A stretch of 14,477 nucleotides of DNA from Bacteroidota bacterium (GTDB lineage Bacteria; Bacteroidota; Bacteroidia; Bacteroidales; Tenuifilaceae), in NCBI GenBank assembly GCA_023406715.1, contig JAEXVC010000274.1, forward strand, positions 1 through 14,477, given 5' to 3'. The notes under the pieces were generated by a model. It was not told the DNA's origin. It saw only the letters and a program-made list of their open reading frames with translations, and ran no database searches. This document shows, piece after piece, positions 7,478-14,477 of the stretch (positions are counted from its first letter, which is position 1; each line of letters begins with the position of its first letter). A program made the position numbers and the translations under genes.

Positions 7478-8392
7478 ATGATAAAAGCATCTTTAGCCTC
7501 ACTTTCCGATGGTAAGAAACTTCTTGTAATGTTTCTTTTGGCTCTATTTAGCGCATTACTTTTTTCATTTCTTGGGAGTGCGCTCATTGTTGGAATATAC
7601 GGAGTCGATGGTTTGAATTTGTTATCCACCATGGCAATTAGTGCTGAATCAATTGGAGCGCTTAAAATTATGCAGATAATGCAATCAATAGGAATGTTTG
7701 TTTTCCCAGGATTCTTGTTGGCTTACATATTTTCTCTGGAACCATGGAAGTATATTGGATTCAGAAAGTTCAACCTAAAAAGTTTGATTCTTGTAATTTT
7801 CACAATGGCTGTTGCATTGCCTGGAATTAATTTTCTGGGTTCGTTAAATGAGCAAATTCCTTTGGCTCAGTGGATGGTTGATATGGAACTAAAAGCCGAG
7901 GAACTCACAAAGGCCTTTCTTACCACAAATAGTGTCGCGGTATTGCTTCTAAACCTATTTATGATAGCCGTTCTTCCTGCTATTGGCGAAGAGTTGATAT
8001 TTAGGGGAATTATTCAAAAACACTTTGCAAATATTACAAAGAGTCAAATTTGGGGCATTATAATTTCCGCCTTAATATTTAGCGCATTTCATATGCAATT
8101 CAAAGGCTTTATTCCTCGTTTTGCGCTAGGAGTTATGTTTGGGTTTATGTATAGCTGGAGTGGAAGTATTTGGCTACCAATAATTGCTCATTTTATAAAT
8201 AATAGCATTGCAACCATTGGCTTTATGATGCTTGGCACAGGTGCATTAGACTCAAAAGTAGAAGATGTTGGCGGATTAACCTACCTATGGCCGATAGGTT
8301 TAATAAGTCTTGTTACCGTTGCTGTTTTGCTAATGAAATTGAAGGAGGAAAATACTGAAGTTCAAAAACAAGAATTATTGGGAGGAAAATAA
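7478..8392 (+). CDS. CPBP-family intramembrane glutamic protease (CAAX/Abi)
   Basis: This is a 304-residue integral membrane protein with several hydrophobic segments (about residues 14-40, 63-85, 103-125, 152-168, 189-206, 228-250 and 265-285). It has the three motifs of the Rce1/CPBP protease family: EExxxR as E171 E172 LIF R176, FxxxH as F201 to H205, and HxxxN as H238 to N242. The glutamate and histidines form the active site within the membrane. Eukaryotic Rce1 trims prenylated CAAX proteins. Bacterial members act on peptides or membrane proteins, and a few are linked to bacteriocin self-immunity or pheromone processing. No bacteriocin-like small gene is visible nearby, so the role is open. 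The gene is transcribed alone from its own promoter; the next gene is convergent, 37 bp away, with no clear terminator between. Confidence 0.9.
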   Translation: MIKASLASLSDGKKLLVMFLLALFSALLFSFLGSALIVGIYGVDGLNLLSTMAISAESIGALKIMQIMQSIGMFVFPGFLLAYIFSLEPWKYIGFRKFNLKSLILVIFTMAVALPGINFLGSLNEQIPLAQWMVDMELKAEELTKAFLTTNSVAVLLLNLFMIAVLPAIGEELIFRGIIQKHFANITKSQIWGIIISALIFSAFHMQFKGFIPRFALGVMFGFMYSWSGSIWLPIIAHFINNSIATIGFMMLGTGALDSKVEDVGGLTYLWPIGLISLVTVAVLLMKLKEENTEVQKQELLGGK

Positions 8393-8429
8393 TTCCTCGC
8401 AACCAAGTAGGCATCAAAATCACAATCAA

Positions 8430-9164
8430 TTAACTAAACAGGCTAGGTAGCGACCTATCAAGCAACTTTAGACCTTTTATTTCGTTTTTACGATAAACGT
8501 AAGTTAATCCGTACTCTGTTGCTTTGTCTCGTCTTTCATCATCGGGTAATTCCGCATAGTTTGCCTCAACCTCGTTCCAGATGCTAAGAATTATTTCGTC
8601 TGCTTTAGTACGCAGGGTATTTAACTCCTTAAGTGTTCGTTGAGTATTCTGCTGAAGTATTTTTTGATGATTGTACGATTCAATAAACTGCTCATAACGT
8701 ACTTTTACAACTGCTATTGTTGGGTTTGTAATTGGAGCTTGGTTTTTGCGCATACGGGCCATTTCTCCATCTATAATCTTTTTACCCCATTCTATTAAAT
8801 CCTTTTCAGTATTTAAGGATGGAAGCCTGCCTTCGTCCAAATCCATTCCATATATCTCTCGCACTGTAGGTTGTAACTCTCCTCTGTTAATGGCCATATT
8901 CAAAACCTGAATAAAATGCGACAGGTAAAGCTTGGCCTTTTTCATCAACTGTAAGTAGTCCTTACCCCGGTCAACCTGATGGTTGTAGGCCGCCTTGTAG
9001 TGCGCCATCGCCTTCTCGAACGAGTTAATAAATAGTTCAACCTTTGCAAAGGTACTTTGTGAGTATGCTAACTGAAAGGGTGGTATTGATTTTCCCTTAT
9101 CGTAAGCGGCCTTTAGAGCCCTAATCCTGGCGCTATCGGTGTTGGGTAAACGACGGTAAGGCAT
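8430..9164 (-). CDS. Uncharacterised 244-residue helical protein
   Basis: I do not recognise this family. The frame starts at ATG 9164 (MPYRRLPNTDSARIRALK) and ends at 8430. The protein has no signal peptide or membrane segment and is predicted to be mostly alpha-helical and soluble. It is charged throughout, with a basic N-terminus. A helical region at about residues 40-95 is rich in Lys, Tyr and Gln. A less regular middle segment (YGMDLDEGRLPSLN, about 125-138) follows, then long helices at about 160-215 (QKILQQNTQRTLKELNTLRTK) that could form a coiled coil. It ends with an unusual aromatic-basic stretch (EYGLTYVYRKNEIKGLKLL). Codon use looks like that of its neighbours and nothing suggests recent transfer. 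It is divergent from kbl and convergent with the CPBP gene, which gives no functional hint. The coding call is sound because of its length and lack of a competing frame. Confidence 0.75.
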   Translation of the reverse strand: MPYRRLPNTDSARIRALKAAYDKGKSIPPFQLAYSQSTFAKVELFINSFEKAMAHYKAAYNHQVDRGKDYLQLMKKAKLYLSHFIQVLNMAINRGELQPTVREIYGMDLDEGRLPSLNTEKDLIEWGKKIIDGEMARMRKNQAPITNPTIAVVKVRYEQFIESYNHQKILQQNTQRTLKELNTLRTKADEIILSIWNEVEANYAELPDDERRDKATEYGLTYVYRKNEIKGLKLLDRSLPSLFS

Positions 9165-9286
9165 ATTACATCTGTATTTGAAAGTTTAGAACCTGTTTAT
9201 GAAAGGCTTACAACTTGCGAATATAAGTAATAATATCAAAAATGCAACTCTATTCGCAAATAACTTTAATTTTTTGTTCTCTGATT

Positions 9287-9300
9287 GTTAACTAGTTAAC
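9287..9300. promoter_or_regulatory. Perfect 14-bp palindrome between the divergent 244-residue gene and kbl
   Basis: GTTAACTAGTTAAC is an exact palindrome, also readable as GTTAAC-TA-GTTAAC. It lies about 89 bp upstream of the kbl -7 element and 123 bp upstream of the minus-strand start, in the 260-bp divergent gap 9165-9424. It could be a regulator-binding site; the evidence is symmetry and position only. Confidence 0.35.
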
Positions 9301-9388
9301 CATAAAACAATTCAAAATGCTTATTGTTGCTGATTTTCATGATGTTGTAGAATACAAAAAAAAAATAGCTGCGGAAATATATTTCTTT

Positions 9389-9396
9389 TACCTTTG
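9389..9396 (+). promoter_or_regulatory. -7 element for kbl
   Basis: TACCTTTG is a perfect TAnnTTTG match, placing the transcription start near 9403 and the ATG at 9425 about 22 nt downstream. The expected -33 TTG is absent at standard spacing. An A-tract (about 9356-9365) sits where an upstream activating element might be. Confidence 0.5.
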
Positions 9397-9424
9397 TGTG
9401 CATCTGACAAAAAAATTCTGAACT

Positions 9425-10621
9425 ATGTACGGAAAAATAAAAGAAGACCTGCAAAAGCAGCTTGAATCTATAAAGAACGAGGGTTTATACAAAACCGAAC
9501 GCATCATTAGTACTCCTCAGGGAGTTGAGATTATGGCCAATGGCAAAAAAGTTCTCAACTTCTGCGCAAACAACTATTTAGGACTATCGTCGCACCCAAA
9601 GGTAATGGATGCAGGTAAAAAAGCTCTTGAACAATGGGGCTTTGGTATGTCATCGGTTCGTTTTATCTGCGGAACACAAAGTTTACATAAGGAACTTGAG
9701 AATAAAATCAGTGAATTCCTTGGAACCGAGGATACAATTCTTTACTCCTCAGCTTTCGATGCAAATGGTGGAATTTTCGAGCCAGTGTTGGGCGAAGAGG
9801 ATGCGATTATATCCGATGAACTGAACCACGCATCAATTATTGATGGTGTTAGACTATGTAAAGCACAACGTTTCCGTTACAAAAACAACGATATGGCCGA
9901 TTTGGAGCGTGTGCTTCAGGAGGCATCAAAGTGCCGTTACAAGATGATTGTTACCGATGGCGTTTTCTCTATGGATGGTATTATTGCTCAGGTTGATAAG
10001 GTTTGCGACCTAGCCGATAAGTACGACGCTATGGTAATGGTTGACGACTCACACGCTACAGGTTTTGTTGGTAAAACTGGTCGTGGTACACACGAGTACT
10101 GCAATGCAATGGGGCGTGTTGATATTATCTCAACCACATTCGGTAAAGCATTAGGAGGAGCGTCGGGTGGATGTATCTCTGGCCGTAGAGAAATTGTTGA
10201 TATGCTACGTCAGCGTTCACGTCCTTACCTATTCTCAAACTCATTAATGCCTTCAATTTCTGGTGCAACTTTAGCAGTGCTAAATATGCTATCGGAAACC
10301 ACCGAACTTCGCGATAAACTATGGGAAAATACTGAGTTATTCCGCAAAGGAATGAAAGAAGCAGGATTTAGAATAGTTGATGGTGTTCACCCAATTACCC
10401 CAGTGCTATTCGGTCACCTACCAAACGATGCTAAACTTTCGCAGGAATTTGCTGCTGCCTTGCTAGAGGAAGGAATTTACGTAATTGGTTTCTACTATCC
10501 TGTAGTTCCAAAGGGCAAGGCGCGTATCCGTGTTCAAATTAGTGCTGCTCATAGCAAGGAGAACATTCTTTTTGCAATTGAGAAGTTTACTAAGGTTGGA
10601 AAGAAACTTGGAGTAATTTAG
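9425..10621 (+). CDS. kbl: Glycine C-acetyltransferase (2-amino-3-ketobutyrate CoA ligase)
   Basis: This PLP enzyme converts 2-amino-3-ketobutyrate plus CoA to glycine and acetyl-CoA, the second step of threonine breakdown after threonine 3-dehydrogenase. The 398-residue length equals that of E. coli Kbl, and similarity runs end to end. NFCANNYLGL, SVRFICGTQ..HKELE and ILYSSAFDANGG lead into the cofactor-stacking region DELNHASIIDGVRLCKA. The PLP-phosphate and ring contacts in VDDSHATGFVG and the Schiff-base Lys241 in TTFGKALGGASGG follow. LRQRSRPYLFSNS and FYYPVVPKGKARIR are the C-terminal conserved parts. The close match to Kbl in ICGTQ and VVPKG separates it from the related 8-amino-7-oxononanoate synthase and serine palmitoyltransferase. 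No threonine dehydrogenase gene is adjacent in this window. The gene is monocistronic, with its own -7 element and a terminator 23 bp past the stop. Confidence 0.95.
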   Translation: MYGKIKEDLQKQLESIKNEGLYKTERIISTPQGVEIMANGKKVLNFCANNYLGLSSHPKVMDAGKKALEQWGFGMSSVRFICGTQSLHKELENKISEFLGTEDTILYSSAFDANGGIFEPVLGEEDAIISDELNHASIIDGVRLCKAQRFRYKNNDMADLERVLQEASKCRYKMIVTDGVFSMDGIIAQVDKVCDLADKYDAMVMVDDSHATGFVGKTGRGTHEYCNAMGRVDIISTTFGKALGGASGGCISGRREIVDMLRQRSRPYLFSNSLMPSISGATLAVLNMLSETTELRDKLWENTELFRKGMKEAGFRIVDGVHPITPVLFGHLPNDAKLSQEFAAALLEEGIYVIGFYYPVVPKGKARIRVQISAAHSKENILFAIEKFTKVGKKLGVI

Positions 10622-10643
10622 AGTAATTTGAAATCATAAAACA

Positions 10644-10673
10644 AAAAGCGCAAAATTGAATTTTGCGCTTTTA
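10644..10673. terminator. Bidirectional terminator between kbl and the receptor gene
   Basis: A 12-bp stem, AAAAGCGCAAAA (10644-10655) with TTTTGCGCTTTT (10661-10672), surrounds the loop TTGAA. The A/T ends supply a T-run on either strand, so it can stop both kbl (+, ending 10621) and the convergent receptor gene (-, ending 10695). Confidence 0.88.
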
Positions 10674-10694
10674 TCATTTACGAACATCTTGTTT

Positions 10695-12989
10695 CTATAA
10701 GATATTTGTTATATCAGTAGCAATTTTCAGAACCTTATAAACATCTCCGTGTTGGTCGAAAATTGGGGTATAGGTTTCGAGCAGTATAAACTCTTCACCC
10801 TTAATGGCTAGTTTTGTTTTGCGTTTCTTAATTATGCCTTTCATTAAATCGGCCCAGAATTTAGTATAATCTCCCTTATCGGTATCGGACATAACAATTC
10901 CATCGGTATGATGCATTCCAATTACATCATCGCGCTTAGCACCAATAAGTTTTAAATAGCCATCATTGATAGAGGTAACAAAACCATTAATATCGTACTC
11001 CATAACAAAGGATGAAGCATTCAATGCGCTAACCAAACCCTCAAGTTCAAAGGTTTTTCGGGCGGCTTCTTCCTGTGTAGCTTGAAGTTCCTCCATGTTC
11101 TGACGCATCTCCTCCTCCTGGGCTGCCATCATTTCTGCCTGCTCCTTGGACTTCATAAACAACTCAGAGGTTAAGGCATTTACTTTAACAGAGTGTAGTG
11201 TTGTTGCTATGCTTTTTGCAAGTTCGCGCACAAAACCAATCTCGTGTTCCTGGAACTTTCTTAACGATGCAATTTCAATAACACCCATTACCTGCTCCTC
11301 GGTAATAAGAGGAATCAAGAATAAGAAGTTTGGATTAGATTCGCCTAACCCAGATGTAATCTCAATGTATTCCTGAGGAATCTCTGTAAGCATAACAATG
11401 TCGCGCTCGGCTGCACAAGCTCCAATTAATCCCTCTGCAAAGTGGTATGATTTGTTGAGGAATCGCTTTCTATCATAAGCAAATGCGGAAACCATATCGA
11501 AAGTTTTATCGTTGGTTTCCTTATTCTCATTAAGTATAAAAATTCCACCAATTGAAGCATTCAGATACCAAACTAGGTTTTTGGTAATTTCATCGCAAAG
11601 CATTCCTAAGTTATCGTTGTTTTGACGAAGAATATCTCCAAACTTCGCAAGACCCTCATTAACCCATTTTTTCTTTTCCTCTTCAATTTTCCGATTCTCC
11701 TCCTCAACTCTTGCATACTTAAGGTTGTCGCGCATTTCAATTAACGATTTACCCAACAAATCCTCGTTACTCAATAACTCTACTCTAGCCTCAAGGTTTC
11801 CAGAACCAATTTCACGGGCAAATTCTGTTTTTGCATTAATACCTTTTATTGACTCCGTAAGAGCATCGGCCATTATGGCTATTTCATCGCCAGTGTTAAG
11901 TTTTATGCTCATGCTCTTATCGATTTTTCCCTTAGCAACCTCTTGAAGCAATTCGGTAATCTTTTTAACAGGAATTGTTATGCTATTAGTAACAATAAAA
12001 ATGATTACAATAAGTACTAAAAGACCAATAAAACCAATAAGAATGCTCAAATTATAGTTTCTGTTTGCATCGGCCATTATGTCGTTTATGGGAACTACTA
12101 TACCAACAGCCCAAGGTGTGCCTGTATTGCCAATATTTATAGGCGCTACAGAATAATACATTCGTTCACCATTGCTATTGTTCGTTATAAAGTTGAATGT
12201 TTTGCCTTTCTGGATACTATTGAGAAAGTTGAAAGTTTTGTCCAACTCAGGTAGTTTATCCTTAATATTTTTCTTAAAAATATATGTATCGGGGTGAGCC
12301 ACAAAGTAACCACCATGCGAAATCAAAAATGCGTAACTATTAGGGTAGGGTTTAATTTCACCAACGATTTCCTGAAAACGTGTTAATATTAAGTCTGCAC
12401 CAACCAATCCAATAAACTTACCATTCTCAAGAAACGGCGAAGAGAGGGTGGTCATCATTTGTCCCTCCTGAAGAGCCGAAGAGTAAGGTTCAACAATAAT
12501 CTCTTTGGCAACACTTTTCATATGGCCATAGGTTGGAGGGTCGCCAGCCAAACTTCTTATTTCACTTTTTGATGATATTACCCCATTACGCTTATATACA
12601 ATGTAGAAATGTCTGCCGTATGGTTTATCCCATTTTGTGTCTAAATTGCTCAACTCCCAACTATCCCATATCGCATCAACGTGAGTTGTTGTTTGCATTA
12701 CCCTATTGTACATTGGGTATATCAACTCCTGCCATTTATCAAATGGAAGTTGCTTGTACTCCATAAATGCATGAGACATAGTTCGCATAACAGCAAAATC
12801 CTGGTTAAGGAGTCCCTCAATATTCAGGGCATATTGCCGTGCATAGCTATCGGTTAGTTTTATTGATTGGTCATAGGCAATTCTCCTTGCCGAAGAACTG
12901 ATGAAAAAGAATATTACTGCAAAAAGCAATACGGCTACACCTAGTATGTAAACCAAAATTTTCTGACGAATATTCATTTTTATCTTCAT
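10695..12989 (-). CDS. Membrane receptor with dCache, tandem HAMP, GAF and PAS domains, no output domain
   Basis: Read from ATG 12989 the protein has 764 residues. Transmembrane helix 1 (about 11-31) is followed by a periplasmic double-Cache domain (about 35-305; EPYSSAL, SPFLENGKFIGLVGADL) and transmembrane helix 2 (about 314-336). A HAMP domain (about 337-390) follows, then a second HAMP-like unit (EFAREIGSGNLEARV, about 389-425) and a charged helix. A GAF domain (about 445-600) precedes a coiled coil (about 608-648, EEEMRQNMEELQATQEE) and a C-terminal PAS domain (about 650-764). It ends with the PAS strand YKVLKIATDIT. No histidine kinase, GGDEF, methyl-accepting or phosphatase domain is present, so it must signal through a partner. 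Such receptors occur in Bacteroidota. The longest frame starts at TTG 13022 but adds an unlikely N-terminus; ATG 12989 or 12977 place the first membrane helix properly. The ligand is unknown. It is divergent from a histidine kinase gene. Confidence 0.9.
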   Translation of the reverse strand: MKIKMNIRQKILVYILGVAVLLFAVIFFFISSSARRIAYDQSIKLTDSYARQYALNIEGLLNQDFAVMRTMSHAFMEYKQLPFDKWQELIYPMYNRVMQTTTHVDAIWDSWELSNLDTKWDKPYGRHFYIVYKRNGVISSKSEIRSLAGDPPTYGHMKSVAKEIIVEPYSSALQEGQMMTTLSSPFLENGKFIGLVGADLILTRFQEIVGEIKPYPNSYAFLISHGGYFVAHPDTYIFKKNIKDKLPELDKTFNFLNSIQKGKTFNFITNNSNGERMYYSVAPINIGNTGTPWAVGIVVPINDIMADANRNYNLSILIGFIGLLVLIVIIFIVTNSITIPVKKITELLQEVAKGKIDKSMSIKLNTGDEIAIMADALTESIKGINAKTEFAREIGSGNLEARVELLSNEDLLGKSLIEMRDNLKYARVEEENRKIEEEKKKWVNEGLAKFGDILRQNNDNLGMLCDEITKNLVWYLNASIGGIFILNENKETNDKTFDMVSAFAYDRKRFLNKSYHFAEGLIGACAAERDIVMLTEIPQEYIEITSGLGESNPNFLFLIPLITEEQVMGVIEIASLRKFQEHEIGFVRELAKSIATTLHSVKVNALTSELFMKSKEQAEMMAAQEEEMRQNMEELQATQEEAARKTFELEGLVSALNASSFVMEYDINGFVTSINDGYLKLIGAKRDDVIGMHHTDGIVMSDTDKGDYTKFWADLMKGIIKKRKTKLAIKGEEFILLETYTPIFDQHGDVYKVLKIATDITNIL

Positions 12990-13042
12990 AACCGAGAGTT
13001 GAAAGTTTGTGGAAAAAATCAAGTTATAAACTTAAGAAAAAA

Positions 13043-13050
13043 CAAATATA
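13043..13050 (-). promoter_or_regulatory. -7 element for the receptor gene
   Basis: On the minus strand this reads TATATTTG, a perfect TAnnTTTG match, about 53 nt upstream of ATG 12989. No TTG is seen at the -33 distance. The divergent element at 13129-13136 has the identical sequence TATATTTG. Confidence 0.45.
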
Positions 13051-13106
13051 AAAAACATTTAAGAGTCTACTTTATGTTGATGTGAAGAAAAAAAAAGAAA
13101 AACCCA

Positions 13107-13136
13107 TTTGTATTGAACTTTAACATTGTATATTTG
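13107..13136 (+). promoter_or_regulatory. Promoter for the CNB-domain histidine kinase gene
   Basis: TTTG at 13107-13110 and the perfect -7 element TATATTTG at 13129-13136 are separated by 18 bp, one short of the usual 19-21. Transcription would begin near 13143, 18 nt before ATG 13161. The longer frame's TTG start at 13113 would therefore lie outside the transcript. Confidence 0.55.
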
Positions 13137-13160
13137 AGGAGTTTAAAAAAGCCTTTAAGT

Positions 13161-14363
13161 ATGCTCGGTAGAAATAACGCTGAAATTGAGCAGCGTGTTG
13201 ATATTCTAAAGTCTATTCTTCTTTTTAAGGAGGTGGATAAGTCTGTTTTGACCAAAATGGCCAAGGAGTTATCCCAAAAGAAACTTGATAAAGATGAAGT
13301 CCTATTTCGCAAGGGCGACCACGATTATGCTTTATACATTGTGGTTAACGGAAAGGTTAAGGCACATATCGAAAATCATACCTTTGCAACCTTTGGCTCT
13401 CTTCAGTACTTTGGAGAGTACTCTTTGCTCGACTCATCGGCTCGTTCGACATCGGTTACTGCGCTGGAAACATCAAACCTCCTTCGTTTAGACCAGTCTC
13501 ATTTTTTTAAATTTCTCGATACAATCCCCTCGCTTTCCCGAGCAATGCTTTTAGGATTAGTTTGGCGATTACGCGATTACAACATACTAGAGGCTGAACT
13601 TACTGCTAAAAACCTCGAAATCAAGAAACAAAAAGAGGAACTTGAAATCCAACGTAAAGAGTTAGAGGCGTTAAATCAAACCAAGGATAAGTTTTTTGCC
13701 ATTATTGCTCACGATTTACGCAACCCTTTTAGCACAGTGCTCAGCTTATCGGAGCTTTTAGCCAAGGAATTTGATACTTTTGAGCCCGATAAAATGCAGG
13801 TTTTCATTGAGCAGATATATAAATACTCAAACAATACCTTTAATCTTCTTGAAAACCTCTTACAGTGGTCGTTATTACAAACTGGCAGAACTGTTTTGCG
13901 CGCCAAAAATGGCAATATTGGCGATTTCATTAATGAGAATATCGAGTTGCTCAAGGGTAATGCTCTGCAAAAAAAGATTGAGCTTGTATGGATTAATCCA
14001 ATGGATTGCTATGCGTTTTTCGACTATAATATGATTACCACGGTAATCCGAAACCTAATTAGTAACGCCATTAAGTTTACTCCCGAAAATGGACGTATTG
14101 TTGTTGAAGTAACTGCCGACCCAGAAAAGTACAAAATTTCCGTTCGCGATAATGGTCTTGGAATATCTGCTGAAGACCAAGCAAAACTATTCCGTATAGA
14201 CTCTAACCCATCAACAATTGGTACTTCACAGGAACGAGGAACTGGTTTAGGATTGATTCTTTGCCGAGATTTTGTTGAGAAAAACGGTGGAAAAATTGGC
14301 GTGGATAGTGAAATTGGCAAAGGTTCAACATTCTATTTTACCGTTCCAAAATTTCAAAACTAG
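13161..14363 (+). CDS. Soluble histidine kinase with N-terminal cyclic-nucleotide-binding domain
   Basis: Read from ATG 13161, this 400-residue protein has no membrane segment. The N-terminal domain (about 12-135) is a cyclic-nucleotide-binding-type beta barrel. It has a phosphate-binding-cassette-like GEYSLLDSSARS in which Glu86 and Arg95 correspond to the residues that contact the nucleotide ribose and phosphate in CAP/PKA domains. Binding is thus possible but unproven. A coiled coil (about 143-175) leads to the HisKA dimerisation helix, with the phosphate-accepting His184 in IIAHDLRNPF. The ATPase domain (about 285-397) has the N box RNLISNAIKF (Asn298, Asn302), the G1 box DNGLGI (330-335) and the G2 box GTGLGL (360-365). 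No receiver domain or response regulator gene is in the window. It is divergent from the receptor that lacks output, and the next gene, a glycosyltransferase, begins 5 bp after its stop. Its partner regulator is unknown. Confidence 0.92.
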   Translation: MLGRNNAEIEQRVDILKSILLFKEVDKSVLTKMAKELSQKKLDKDEVLFRKGDHDYALYIVVNGKVKAHIENHTFATFGSLQYFGEYSLLDSSARSTSVTALETSNLLRLDQSHFFKFLDTIPSLSRAMLLGLVWRLRDYNILEAELTAKNLEIKKQKEELEIQRKELEALNQTKDKFFAIIAHDLRNPFSTVLSLSELLAKEFDTFEPDKMQVFIEQIYKYSNNTFNLLENLLQWSLLQTGRTVLRAKNGNIGDFINENIELLKGNALQKKIELVWINPMDCYAFFDYNMITTVIRNLISNAIKFTPENGRIVVEVTADPEKYKISVRDNGLGISAEDQAKLFRIDSNPSTIGTSQERGTGLGLILCRDFVEKNGGKIGVDSEIGKGSTFYFTVPKFQN

Positions 14364-14368
14364 GAGTA

Positions 14369-14477
14369 ATGCAAATTGCCATTCTTGGCACTAGAGGTAT
14401 TCCAAACCATTATGGTGGTTTTGAGCGTTTTGCCGAAGTCATTTCAGCGCTGTTTGTTAATTCTGGCCATGTTGTTT
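14369..14477 (+). CDS. DUF1972-type glycosyltransferase, N-terminal fragment cut by window end
   Basis: Only 36 codons are present, starting at ATG 14369 and open to the window end. The N-terminus MQIAILGTRGIPNHYGGFE is the hallmark of the DUF1972 domain at the start of GT4-type family 1 glycosyltransferases (rhamnosyltransferase-like), enzymes that add sugars in capsule, O-antigen or exopolysaccharide synthesis. GTRGIP forms the first strand and the glycine-rich acceptor-side loop of the GT-B fold. A GGAG sequence (14363-14366) overlaps the kinase stop codon, only 2 nt before the ATG. Close spacing suggests translation coupled to the histidine kinase. The sugar and acceptor cannot be told from this fragment. 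Confidence 0.85.
   Translation, partial: MQIAILGTRGIPNHYGGFERFAEVISALFVNSGHVV

Noticed and set aside
7478..8392. CPBP protease as a bacteriocin immunity gene
   Set aside because: No small bacteriocin-like gene, export gene or quorum-sensing gene lies next to it.
10611..10630. 10-bp direct duplication GAGTAATTTA/GAGTAATTTG across the kbl stop codon
   Set aside because: It is a short AT-rich duplication with no evident role; it may be a simple slippage event.
13067..13312. Small minus-strand open frame overlapping the kinase start
   Set aside because: It is antisense to the kinase gene, has low-complexity ends and no plausible promoter or family.

Overview
The window is an AT-rich stretch of a Bacteroidota chromosome, probably from the Bacteroidales/Marinilabiliales side of the phylum. 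Four things point there. Several genes are preceded by the phylum-specific -7 element TAnnTTTG instead of a sigma70 -10 box. Shine-Dalgarno sequences are mostly weak or absent. The protein set is typical of the phylum: a STAS/SEC14-like small protein, a TPR-CHAT protein, a Cache-HAMP-GAF-PAS receptor and a cyclic-nucleotide-domain histidine kinase. The neighbouring intergenic regions are short and AT-rich. No insertion sequence, integrase, tRNA, rRNA or CRISPR array was seen, so this looks like ordinary chromosome and not a mobile island.

Layout, left to right. (1) Positions 1-1768 hold the 3' part of a lysine-2,3-aminomutase-family radical SAM gene and, 18 bp later, a luciferase-like flavin oxidoreductase. 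They are followed by a STAS/SEC14-like gene (1800-2189) and a strong rho-independent terminator. (2) A 329-bp regulatory gap with a palindrome and a plausible promoter leads into a 1248-residue secreted TPR-CHAT protein (2519-6265). (3) A convergent tRNA-dihydrouridine synthase (dusB type, minus strand) is divergent from a CPBP-family membrane protease. Their shared promoter region carries an inverted repeat. (4) An unrecognised 244-residue helical protein (minus strand) is divergent from kbl (2-amino-3-ketobutyrate CoA ligase), which ends in a bidirectional terminator. (5) A membrane receptor with Cache, HAMP, GAF and PAS domains but no output domain (minus strand) is divergent from a soluble histidine kinase with an N-terminal cyclic-nucleotide-binding domain. 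The kinase is followed 5 bp later by the start of a DUF1972-type glycosyltransferase that runs off the window.

How the genes may work together. The radical SAM and flavin enzymes are likely co-transcribed and could act on the same amino-acid-derived compound. The KamA-like protein lacks both aspartates that hold the lysine side chain in lysine 2,3-aminomutase, so its substrate is probably not lysine. The receptor without output and the kinase without a membrane sensor share a promoter region and may be functionally linked; this is inference. kbl acts in threonine/glycine interconversion, and dusB and the CPBP protease look like stand-alone housekeeping genes. Starts for three genes (dusB, receptor, kinase) were moved downstream of the longest open frame because those longer frames begin with TTG and, in each case, the start lies upstream of or inside a perfect TAnnTTTG element. 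Nothing here amounts to a clearly new system. The strongest leads are the altered KamA-like active site, the exported TPR-CHAT protein and the split sensor pair.
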